Assembly: GCA_028277445.1 (NCBI GenBank)
Contig: JANQGG010000005.1
Span: forward strand, 1 to 64,000
Direction of reading: 5' to 3'
DNA from: Chloroherpetonaceae bacterium
Lineage (GTDB): Bacteria > Bacteroidota > Chlorobiia > Chlorobiales > Chloroherpetonaceae
DNA length: 64,000 nt
In this document: piece after piece, positions 45,785-53,363 of the stretch
Layout: each line of letters opens with the position of its first letter
How positions within the stretch are numbered: the stretch's first letter is position 1
The notes under the pieces: generated by a model
What the model was told of the DNA's origin: nothing
What the model saw: only the letters and a program-made list of their open reading frames with translations
Databases searched by the model: none
Made by a program: the position numbers and the translations under genes

Positions 45785-45802
45785 TATCACAAATGTATCA
45801 CG
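45785..45802 (-). promoter_or_regulatory. sulfur-locus operator motif, sHdr copy
   Basis: TATCACAAATGTATCACG, identical in all 18 bases to the porin and tusA copies. On the minus strand TATTTTAATCCC follows after 9 bp. It precedes the ~14-kb sHdr-etf-lbpA-soe operon, in which no gap exceeds 117 bp. Confidence 0.85.
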
Positions 45803-45945
45803 CAACCATTTTTAGAGACCTATTTTTAACTTTTGTGCACTTTTTTTTGGGTTAAAGGGAGATTTTGGCGCTTCGGGCAGGACACACTAAGCTTATAATT
45901 CGTTGGTTTTGTTGGGGTTTGAGGTTTTTTAGGTCTGTGTTTTAC

Positions 45946-46089
45946 TCAGCTACCCACAAATCTGAATTGAATCTGGAGTTTTAACCACCCTTCAGGTGAG
46001 CGACCGAATACCTTAGAAAGCCTGAGCGCCATTTCAGGGCTAATGCCTAATCTTCCATTTAACAGTGTTAAGAGGGTTTTCTGGGAACC
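45946..46089 (-). pseudogene. decayed HigA-type antitoxin
   Basis: The minus-strand frame reads GSQKTLLTLLNGRLG then ISPEMALRLSKVFGRSPEGW, followed by LKLQIQF, the C-terminal two-thirds of a HigA/XRE antitoxin. It ends at a TGA at 45946. The N-terminal part continues only after a frameshift (a second frame reads KPIGVPRKP then stops), and no HigB toxin is present. A dead toxin-antitoxin gene. The stretch 45803-45945 has nothing recognisable. Confidence 0.82.
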
Positions 46090-46143
46090 CCAATTGGTTT
46101 AGCGGGCTCGATAACTATAATCAGAGAAATTCAATACAAAATC

Positions 46144-46178
46144 CTCAAATTATTTCTCCGGATGAGGTGGATTGTGTA
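46144..46178. repeat. direct repeat, left of yoeB module
   Basis: Begins ctcaaattatttctc and continues cggatgaggtggatt; recurs at 46846-46879 with one extra C and few substitutions. The two copies flank the YoeB/YefM-type pair. Confidence 0.75.
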
Positions 46179-46189
46179 TCATTTTTGAT

Positions 46190-46471
46190 TTATGTATCGT
46201 CGTAATGGCCACGAAGTGAAAGCACATAAACAACAACTATGTCGTCTTCAATTTTATAGATCATTCGATCTTTTTTCGTCAATCTCCTTGACCAGTATCC
46301 GGCAAAATCGCCTTTAAGCATTTCCGGCTTTCCTATTCCCTCTCTTGGATGTGTCATAAGTTCACCGACAATTTTAGTAATTTTATTTCGAACTGCTGTA
46401 TTTCCACTTTTAAGCCAGTATTTAAGGTCTTTATCTGCTGAACTTGCAAATCTTATTTGATATCGTCCCAT
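46190..46471 (-). CDS. yoeB: YoeB-family mRNA interferase toxin
   Basis: 93-residue RelE-superfamily toxin. The YoeB signature is clear: GIGKPEMLKGDFAGYWSRR, then KDRMIYKIEDD and SLRGHYDD, the C-terminal HY being part of the active site. It would cleave mRNA on the ribosome when free. Overlaps its antitoxin by 19 bp. Located between ~35-bp direct repeats and beside a dead higA. Confidence 0.93.
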   Translation of the reverse strand: MGRYQIRFASSADKDLKYWLKSGNTAVRNKITKIVGELMTHPREGIGKPEMLKGDFAGYWSRRLTKKDRMIYKIEDDIVVVYVLSLRGHYDDT

Positions 46472-46710
46472 AATTGTTTGGTATCCTTAACCTCACGAAC
46501 ACGACCTTCTTTAATATCTTCTTCCGCCTCTTTCAGGGCTTCCAGAAGTTTAGGGTTTGAAAAATATTCGTCGTTGTCGTCAATCCTTTTTGCGGGAACA
46601 ATTTCATAAGTCTCGGTTTTGCCACACTGGATTATTACACGCTCAGTTTGAGATAAATTCAAATATTTTCGGAGATTTTTTCGAAGTTCTGTGGTACTAA
46701 TGGCTATCAT
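46453..46710 (-). CDS. antitoxin partner of YoeB (Phd/YefM-like)
   Basis: 85-residue protein. The N-terminal ISTTELRKNLRKYLNL is the Phd/YefM DNA-binding region, and the acidic C-terminus (EEDIKEGRVREVKDTKQLW, in part) would wrap the toxin. It is longer and more divergent than E. coli YefM. First gene of the pair, expected to autorepress. Confidence 0.85.
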   Translation of the reverse strand: MIAISTTELRKNLRKYLNLSQTERVIIQCGKTETYEIVPAKRIDDNDEYFSNPKLLEALKEAEEDIKEGRVREVKDTKQLWDDIK

Positions 46711-46845
46711 ATCTTTACTATTTATATTACACTATAATGTACAAACATGATATTCACTATAAAAGGTTACAAAGTTAATAAATTGGAAATAAGTGGAAAT
46801 ATCATAGAAATTGCATTAAAGAAAATCAATAAATATTCCAAAATG

Positions 46846-46879
46846 CTCAAATTATTTCTCCCGGATGAGGTGGATTATA
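46846..46879. repeat. direct repeat, right of yoeB module
   Basis: Second copy of the 46144-46178 repeat, on the far side of the toxin-antitoxin pair. A short plus-strand frame (46747-46929) runs through it but has no recognisable product. Confidence 0.75.
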
Positions 46880-46975
46880 CATTCCCATTTTATGACTCCT
46901 TAACAATAGTCCTCGTTTTGAAAATATAGACTTGCATCTTTATACCTTATTTGAAATAAATGAATTTTTTTCGAA

Positions 46976-47188
46976 CTATGTTTCAAGCACACCAGCAAGT
47001 TCATTCGCACATCGTGAAATCAGCTTATTATACTGGCCTTTTGTAAGAAATAACCGATGAATGGTTGGGTCATTCTGCCGGCCTTTATCCAGGTTTTCCT
47101 TCTGATCAAAACTGCACCTGATAATTTTTAAGTTACCCAGATTTATATCAATAAAATAACGGGTATTTTTGTCTTGAATTTTGCTCAT
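46976..47188 (-). CDS. small hypothetical protein
   Basis: I do not recognise this 70-residue protein. With the start at 47188 it begins MSKIQDKNTRYFIDINLGN and contains a basic central part (RCSFDQKENLDKGRQ) and the ending LISRCANELAGVLET. There is no signal peptide or membrane segment. It has plausible codon use and is free of overlap with other genes, but no family support. It could be cargo of the adjacent toxin-antitoxin region. Confidence 0.5.
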   Translation of the reverse strand: MSKIQDKNTRYFIDINLGNLKIIRCSFDQKENLDKGRQNDPTIHRLFLTKGQYNKLISRCANELAGVLET

Positions 47189-47323
47189 TTTATTTTGCCC
47201 TAATTTGATTAAGTCACACAATTAACACTAAAAAGTTAACTAAATCCGATAAAGTTTGGCGGAGTATTTATTGTAGGTTCTGTTCATGAATTGTGCCACA
47301 AGCGTTAAACTTTTATGATGCCA

Positions 47324-48343
47324 TTAATAAGACACTTCTTTTTCCAGAATTTTAATGCTTCTGTTAATTAACCCAAGCCAATGCCCATTTAACTTATCAA
47401 AGCTTTGGGCTTTGCTATTTAAAAACTCTTGGGTCAATTCACAAATCAGGTGAGGGTTATAGGCTAGCGATTCAATTAGCACCCAACGGTTCCATTCGGT
47501 AGCAATGCGCCAGCCGGATTGATCCAGCATGGAGTTGGGCAATCGGTAGTGAAAGGTAGGTCGGGCTTTAATAAGCATTTTATCAAGCTCGTAATCGTTC
47601 ATAGCATCTTTATCGATTGCGGCAAATAAGGGAAGCATATCTAACGCACGGTGGCGGGTAGGATTGAAGTAAATGTAATCCCTTATCAACTGACGCATAT
47701 CGGGCTGATAGCCAGGATTTAAGACATACAGGATATAGTCGTTTTCAAAGTGATCAATAAACGGGCTAATGCGACGCTTAAAATCAATATTCCCAATTTT
47801 TAGCAACCACTCATGCATCAAGACATAAGCCCGGAGATAATTTAAGAGCAAATTTGCATCGGTTAATGTGGGCGATTCAGGATTGAAATGGAGCCCGAAT
47901 GCTGAGAACGGGGAGGCCTTTGTGCCATATGCGTTTCCTAAATGAAGCGCTTCCCTGAGCCGCTCTAGCATATTCATTTGCGATATAGGTATTGGTGGGG
48001 TGATGATTTCGTAAGGGACAATGGTGTTCGAAACACGCGTTACCAAGCCTTCAAAATTCGTTCGGGTTTCATGGGAAAAATTAATCCCCCATCCACCCAA
48101 GACTTTTTTGTAGGCATTTTCACGAACCAAGGCAGAATCCAGTACGATTCTAAACTCGCCAAAGTCAGTTTCTACAACTTTTAATTCAAAAGCGGAAATG
48201 GGAACAATTTTACCGCCAAACAACCTGTGTATAACCTCAGTTGCCGTTTGCAGGTCCATTTTCGCAAACTCAATTTCAACCCCAACCCGGCGTTCTTTGC
48301 CATTGGCATTAAATAGTTGTGGCGGCTTTTTAAAGAGTCCCAT
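47324..48343 (-). CDS. amidoligase-family enzyme
   Basis: 339 residues of the amidoligase (COOH-NH2 ligase, ATP-grasp/glutamine-synthetase-like) family. The N-terminal RRVGVEIEFAKMDL carries the E-x-E metal-binding core, and SAFGLHFNPESP supplies the conserved G-x-H-x-N strand. Family members are thought to form amide bonds, often in peptide or cell-surface modification, and usually sit beside a glutamine-amidotransferase-like gene, which is absent here. It follows an RNA methyltransferase by 22 bp, probably in one operon with two upstream genes. Substrate unknown. Confidence 0.82.
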   Translation of the reverse strand: MGLFKKPPQLFNANGKERRVGVEIEFAKMDLQTATEVIHRLFGGKIVPISAFELKVVETDFGEFRIVLDSALVRENAYKKVLGGWGINFSHETRTNFEGLVTRVSNTIVPYEIITPPIPISQMNMLERLREALHLGNAYGTKASPFSAFGLHFNPESPTLTDANLLLNYLRAYVLMHEWLLKIGNIDFKRRISPFIDHFENDYILYVLNPGYQPDMRQLIRDYIYFNPTRHRALDMLPLFAAIDKDAMNDYELDKMLIKARPTFHYRLPNSMLDQSGWRIATEWNRWVLIESLAYNPHLICELTQEFLNSKAQSFDKLNGHWLGLINRSIKILEKEVSY

Positions 48344-48365
48344 AGTTCGGGCATTAAAATGTTGA

Positions 48366-49181
48366 TCAGGTTGAAAAGATAGAAATCAATATTCCTGCAG
48401 AGACCGATGCATTTAAAGATTCCACGGCGTTTGAATTACCTGGAATCGAAATTTTATGATGCGCAATTTTTTTTAACTCTTCCGATACGCCAACACCTTC
48501 ATTTCCAATCACCAACACTGATCTCTGTGATCGCTTAATGCCATAAACCTCTTCACCTTCAAGCGCAGCGGCAAAAACTGTAAATCCCGACTCTTTAATT
48601 GTTTCTAAATCATTTTTCAAAGACACGTTTTGGCATATGGGCATTGCCATTAAACTTCCTGCTGAGGCTCTGACAGTTTTAGGGTTATATACATCAACCG
48701 TATTTTCGCCGCATATGAACAGGTCTACATCAAACCAAGCGCATGTTCTAAGAATTGTTCCGGCATTCCCAGGATCTTGCAATCCATCGCAAACAACAAT
48801 CAACGACTTGGGTTTGTCAGCCAGTTGCTTTAAAAGTATGCTGAAATTATAAACTGGCTGTTTGAAAACCGCACAAATTCCTTGGGAATGGATCGTGTTA
48901 GAGATGGCTTTGAAGTCTTTTTCTTCAGCCAGATACAGTTTATCCAACAAGCCCGGTTCAATTTGGTGAAGTGACTGAAACGCATCGCTCACCACAATCA
49001 TTTCAAGCATGGATTCATCTGGTATTGCCTTAATAAGCTCCAATACCGCTCTTAAACCTTCTGCCAGAAATTTTTTTTCCTGATCCCTGAATTTCTTCTG
49101 ATTTAATCTCGCGCAATATCGCCGTTTTTGAAGGCTTAACCGATTGATCTTATCCAATTGCCCCAAAGGGTTGCCATGCAT
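48366..49181 (-). CDS. SpoU/TrmH-family RNA 2'-O-methyltransferase
   Basis: About 272 residues. The N-terminal ~90 residues match the SpoU substrate-binding domain (KKFRDQEKKFLAEG). The C-terminal SPOUT domain has motif 1 DPGNAGTILRTCAWF, motif 2 VLVIGNEGVG and motif 3 ISIPGNSNAVESLNASVSAGI. It methylates the ribose of an rRNA or tRNA nucleotide; the target cannot be told. The start is uncertain: ATGs at 49190 and 49181 both overlap the upstream gene, and a TTG at about 49157 (LDKINRLS) is possible. Confidence 0.92.
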   Translation of the reverse strand: MHGNPLGQLDKINRLSLQKRRYCARLNQKKFRDQEKKFLAEGLRAVLELIKAIPDESMLEMIVVSDAFQSLHQIEPGLLDKLYLAEEKDFKAISNTIHSQGICAVFKQPVYNFSILLKQLADKPKSLIVVCDGLQDPGNAGTILRTCAWFDVDLFICGENTVDVYNPKTVRASAGSLMAMPICQNVSLKNDLETIKESGFTVFAAALEGEEVYGIKRSQRSVLVIGNEGVGVSEELKKIAHHKISIPGNSNAVESLNASVSAGILISIFST

Positions 49182-50115
49182 CGCAAACATCGGTGATTTC
49201 CACCTCTAAGTTTGCATTTCCACACATGCTATTGACACGATCAAAATTTGAGCAGTTATCGCACTTCATCTTACCTCCAGCACTGGCACGAATCCCTCTC
49301 ATACGTTTCAACACGCGCGCAGGCACGCCATTTTCGGGCTGGTTTTTAACCGTTTTTTCTTTGATTTGGGTATCAGCCGGCGCGGGTTCATCAATAAACT
49401 CAATCCCATGGTCGTTAAGGTAGTTTTCCTGCTCACCCGACATGCAACGTTTGATGTAATCATTAAAACTATTCGGATCCAATGACACTTTCGGATGGCA
49501 ATCAGCCCGGCAATCCAAATCCATTTGAGCGCTTTTACCATTGGACGATTTGCGCTCTTTATCTAACAAATCCTCTAAAACGCTTCGCAATTCCGATGCG
49601 CTATGCATATGAAATCCCATTTGTTTAGCCATTTTTTCAATGGTTTTATTATCCATTTTATCGGCCATTGTTTTCATTTTTTCCAATCCTCCATACATTG
49701 AAGCGCCCGCTAGAATTTGGGATTCCAGTGATTTCTGATGTTCTATTGATTTGGGTTCAGGAATTGATTGATCTTCATGATGCCGGGTGTATTCAAACCC
49801 GGAACTTTTCTTACGTGTAAACGTATTCAGAGGATTTTTTGAAAGGAATTCATCATCAATCGCGTAACCTTTTTCCAGCATATCGTGCTGAACGTCTTTA
49901 GCAGCGCTTGCACGCCGCATTGAAACCGACTCTAAATTCACCCGCCCGGGTGAAAAACTTTGAAAAGAAAACAGTAAAACAATACTTGCAACGAAAACGC
50001 CAAACGAGAGCAAGATTAACTCAATATCTTTCCCGAATGTAAATACCAAAATTACTTGTGATAATATATAAAGCCCTGAAGCTATGAGTGTATATTTTGC
50101 GGTGCTTTGATTCAT
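49150..50115 (-). CDS. uncharacterised membrane protein with C-terminal Cys cluster
   Basis: 321 residues, not recognised. The start at 50115 (MNQSTAKY) is preceded by a strong GGAGGGAG ribosome-binding site. Two hydrophobic helices occupy residues ~8-28 and 33-53. A long hydrophilic region follows, with Met/Lys-rich helices (GGLEKMKTMADKMDNKTIEKMAKQ, in part) and CRADCHPK. The C-terminus has CDNCSNFDRVNSMCGN and a final CDAW, which looks like a metal- or FeS-binding Cys4 site. First gene of a likely operon with the RNA methyltransferase and amidoligase. Confidence 0.75.
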   Translation of the reverse strand: MNQSTAKYTLIASGLYILSQVILVFTFGKDIELILLSFGVFVASIVLLFSFQSFSPGRVNLESVSMRRASAAKDVQHDMLEKGYAIDDEFLSKNPLNTFTRKKSSGFEYTRHHEDQSIPEPKSIEHQKSLESQILAGASMYGGLEKMKTMADKMDNKTIEKMAKQMGFHMHSASELRSVLEDLLDKERKSSNGKSAQMDLDCRADCHPKVSLDPNSFNDYIKRCMSGEQENYLNDHGIEFIDEPAPADTQIKEKTVKNQPENGVPARVLKRMRGIRASAGGKMKCDNCSNFDRVNSMCGNANLEVEITDVCDAWQPFGAIG

Positions 50116-50348
50116 ACTCCCTCCAATGAGATAAACTTTTACTATCAACCAAACCAAAAAATTTGTATGTATTTATGATAAATTTTAAGGCGGGTCGCAC
50201 TCAAGCATTTCAAATTATCATAAAAACAACTGCAGAACACCTCACAATTAATAAAGAATATAGCTACAGCATACGTTCATTTCAAAATAAAACTCTGAGA
50301 TAGAATTCCTGAGGTTCAAGCCATTATAACAAAGGGATTCTTTTAGCC

Positions 50349-51743
50349 TTATAGTCTCATTCCGTTTGAAGCTGGAATTACATACTGGGAGTCAAAACTA
50401 TTGCCAAAATGGTAGGAATAAACCTTCACATGCGGCAATTCCTGAGCAATTTGCTCAACGTCTTCCAAATCGGTATGAACCGGGTCTTTAGCTACCGTTG
50501 TATCGTGAAGCAGAATTTCGGAATCGGCAAACCACTCTGGGGACTGAATCTGGTAATTTTCCTGATCCAAATCACCATTGGCCAATCGGCTGTCAATGAT
50601 CTCTCTACGATATAAGACATCGCCGGATATGCTGATTTGCCTGTCGTTATAGCTTAAACGAAGGCCTAATGTGGGAAGGGTATGATAATTTTCGCGAGCT
50701 TCAATATTGCAGCCGTAATAATTATTGAAAATGCTACGATCATAAATATCAAGAAAAGTAATGTGTTGTGAAATATCCCCAAATAGCGGATTAAAAATTT
50801 GCTGGAGCTGCTTATAAACCGCTTGGGAACTTATCAGAGATAGTTTCAACCCCAAATCGATTTTTCGTTTTAACAACGCACTGAATCCTTCAATATGATC
50901 TTCATGACAATGGGTAATTAGATATTCGGTAACCTGATCGGGATGAATCTGGTATTTAACAGCCTTTTCAAATAAACGCGCAGGTGGATCGATCCAAATT
51001 AACCGATCTGCGTAATAAAAAATAAAATTGCTCGTCACGCCCGGCCGTGTTCCGATTCCAGTTCCCCCTACCGTTAAACCTAGTGAATTTTTATCGTAAT
51101 AAAGCGGCTGAACTTGCGAAAGAAGAGTTTCCACATAAAGCGATGCCAGATTTTCCTGGAATGTGGTTGAATAATGATCGGAATCAAAGATCAGGTGGTT
51201 CTTATCATAAATCTTAACGCCTTTCGGATCGGATAGATCAAGAGTAACCGAACCGATTTCATAGGTTGTATCGGTCGGACACCAATCAAAAACATCATCC
51301 ACCCATTTTTTATCAACAAATTTTGCTTGTTTGTTGTCGTTTTCATCCGCCACGAAATCGCCATTCATGGTAATTTCGAGCCGTGTGTATAAACTCTTTA
51401 TAAACGACTCCTGGCCGACAAACTTAACTCTATGTGGTGATTGAAAATCAATAAACCTAGAAACCCAAAGTTCAAACTCAAAACCGGTTTGAGAATCCCC
51501 GATTTGATTAATCACTGGCTCAGTCATGCAAATTGCCACGGGTAACTTCTGCAAATGCGGGAAATAGGTTTTAAACAGTTCGGGAACGGTATTAATTTGG
51601 ATTAATCCTGCCGATGTTTCAACCAAATAAGCGCTTAATGCACCATCAGGTCCGCTTACCCGGTAAATACCATTACCATGAGAATAAAAATTATACCCGA
51701 TGCGTTTGGTTGTCTTGTACCGCGATTTTTGAGCAATTTTCAT
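50349..51743 (-). CDS. metallo-beta-lactamase-fold hydrolase
   Basis: 464 residues. The metal-binding H-x-H-x-D-H motif is THCHEDHIEG near residue 300; later ligands are probably the Asp in SISGDVLY and a His near YSYHFGN. The first ~290 residues precede the hydrolase core: a beta-rich region (GNGIYRVSGPDGALSAYLVE) that may be a second, degenerate MBL-like or sensor domain. Family members cleave phosphodiesters, thioesters or persulfides; the substrate here is not evident. It probably forms an operon with the upstream gamma-carbonic-anhydrase-like gene (46-bp gap). Confidence 0.85.
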   Translation of the reverse strand: MKIAQKSRYKTTKRIGYNFYSHGNGIYRVSGPDGALSAYLVETSAGLIQINTVPELFKTYFPHLQKLPVAICMTEPVINQIGDSQTGFEFELWVSRFIDFQSPHRVKFVGQESFIKSLYTRLEITMNGDFVADENDNKQAKFVDKKWVDDVFDWCPTDTTYEIGSVTLDLSDPKGVKIYDKNHLIFDSDHYSTTFQENLASLYVETLLSQVQPLYYDKNSLGLTVGGTGIGTRPGVTSNFIFYYADRLIWIDPPARLFEKAVKYQIHPDQVTEYLITHCHEDHIEGFSALLKRKIDLGLKLSLISSQAVYKQLQQIFNPLFGDISQHITFLDIYDRSIFNNYYGCNIEARENYHTLPTLGLRLSYNDRQISISGDVLYRREIIDSRLANGDLDQENYQIQSPEWFADSEILLHDTTVAKDPVHTDLEDVEQIAQELPHVKVYSYHFGNSFDSQYVIPASNGMRL

Positions 51744-51789
51744 GATAAAGCGTCCTATTAATGAAAGGGATTACAAGGTTTGGCCTTAC

Positions 51790-52308
51790 TTAGACCATTT
51801 CCCGATATTGCTTTACATAATTCAAATAATTCGTCGATGACGTCTTCACATTGTGAAGCTCTTTTTCACTTATCTCGCGCACTACTTTTGCAGGGACGCC
51901 CGCAACTAATTTCCCGGAAGGAACAACAAAACCCTGCCTAACTAAAGAACCTGCCGCTATTAACGAATATGGCTCGCAAACACAGTCATCCAATAGGATT
52001 GCGCCCATACCTACCAAAACAAAATCCTTAACCGTACAGGCATGCAATACTGCATTATGACCTATCGTTACATCATTGCCAATGGTTAATGGACCGGTAT
52101 CGTGAGTGACATGCAATGTTGCATTATCCTGAACATTTGTTCTCTCTCCAATTCTTATCGGACAAACATCGCCTCTAACCACTGCATTAAACCAAATGCT
52201 ACAATCCCGACCAATTTTTACATCGCCAATTACAAAAGCGCCATCGGTAATAAAAACACTTTCATGGATTTCCGGCCAGATTCCTTTGTAAGGTAAAACT
52301 GTGCCCAT
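51790..52308 (-). CDS. gamma-carbonic-anhydrase-like protein (YrdA/PaaY type)
   Basis: 172 residues forming a left-handed beta-helix of hexapeptide repeats (VIGDVKIGRDCSIWFNAVV, then VTIGHNAVLHACT). The histidines needed for the trimeric metal site are present in NATLHVTHD and IGHNAVLHAC. Relatives bind zinc or iron; many have weak or no carbonic anhydrase activity. Divergent from lptB. Confidence 0.92.
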   Translation of the reverse strand: MGTVLPYKGIWPEIHESVFITDGAFVIGDVKIGRDCSIWFNAVVRGDVCPIRIGERTNVQDNATLHVTHDTGPLTIGNDVTIGHNAVLHACTVKDFVLVGMGAILLDDCVCEPYSLIAAGSLVRQGFVVPSGKLVAGVPAKVVREISEKELHNVKTSSTNYLNYVKQYREMV

Positions 52309-52495
52309 AAAATAGCATCAATAAAGTATTTAATAACACAGGCTGCTGATGTGACAAATATCACAATCAATGCCTTACAAACCAACTATGGAAATAATTC
52401 AAAAAACAACATACTAAAAATTCCGTTATATTCTAATTATCGTTCAAATGAAAACCAGAACTTTGCTATTATAATTCAAAACGGTTTAAAATAAT

Positions 52496-53242
52496 TTGTC
52501 AGATCATAGCATATCTACACTAAGTTGTAAAAATCTTAAGAAAGTCTATAAAAAGCGCGTTGTCGTTAAAAGCTCAACGGTAAGCGTAAGGCAAGGTGAA
52601 ATTGTTGGTTTGCTAGGCCCCAACGGGGCCGGTAAAACAACCACATTCTACATGATCGTCGGGTTAATAACTCCCAATGCCGGGCAGGTGTTTTTTAACG
52701 ATACCGAAATCACATCGATTCCGATGTATAAACGCGCCAGGCTTGGGGTTGGGTATTTGCCTCAGGAGCCCTCGGTATTCCGTAAACTTACGGTCGAAGA
52801 AAATATTTTAAGCGTGCTTCAGTTTACTTCGCTCTCAAAGAAGGTTCAAAAAGAGCGAACCGAAAAGCTTTTGGAAGATTTCAACATTGCTCATATCCGT
52901 AAATCCAAAGGATTTTCATTATCAGGCGGCGAGCGACGGCGAACAGAAATTGCACGAGCTCTTGCCACTGAACCCAAGTTTATCTTACTGGATGAACCTT
53001 TTGCGGGCGTTGATCCGATTGCCGTAGAAGACATTCAACAAATTGTCTCGGATTTGAAAAACCGTAATATCGGCGTTCTTATTACCGATCATAATGTTCA
53101 TGAAACCCTCTCCATCACGGATCGTGCTTACTTATTGTATGAAGGAAATATACTCATGCAAGGCACCGCTGAAGATCTGGCGTCAAGTGAACAAGCCCGA
53201 AAACTTTATCTGGGCGAAAAATTCTCATTGGAACGCTTTTAA
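52496..53242 (+). CDS. lptB: lipopolysaccharide export ATPase LptB
   Basis: ATPase of the LptB2FGC complex that drives LPS transport to the outer membrane; 248 residues. Walker A is GPNGAGKTT, the ABC signature [16 protein letters not shown], Walker [14 protein letters not shown], followed by the H-loop TDHNVHE. The start is a TTG at 52496: an in-frame stop lies at 52487 and the next ATG is far inside the domain, so no other start gives a full protein. The LptB-specific C-terminal extension ([10 protein letters not shown]) is present. ptsI follows 121 bp downstream. Confidence 0.96.
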   Translation: MSDHSISTLSCKNLKKVYKKRVVVKSSTVSVRQGEIVGLLGPNGAGKTTTFYMIVGLITPNAGQVFFNDTEITSIPMYKRARLGVGYLPQEPSVFRKLTVEENILSVLQFTSLSKKVQKERTEKLLEDFNIAHIRKSKGFSLSGGERRRTEIARALATEPKFILLDEPFAGVDPIAVEDIQQIVSDLKNRNIGVLITDHNVHETLSITDRAYLLYEGNILMQGTAEDLASSEQARKLYLGEKFSLERF

Positions 53243-53363
53243 CTCTATCAGCCTAATGCCTTAAAAATAAACTATTTGCCTATGTTTTGATTACTGGTTG
53301 TAATTGTTTTTTTTATATTGTTTTACTTAGAGTAATTGATCAATCGCTTTAAATGAATTCATA

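Noticed and set aside
45627-45802. Sigma-54 promoter before the sHdr operon
   Set aside because: No TGGCAC-N5-TTGC element was found on the minus strand in this spacer, nor before tusA or the porin.
46747-46929. 60-codon plus-strand frame beside the yoeB module
   Set aside because: Runs through the direct repeat at 46846-46879 and has no recognisable product; treated as repeat sequence.
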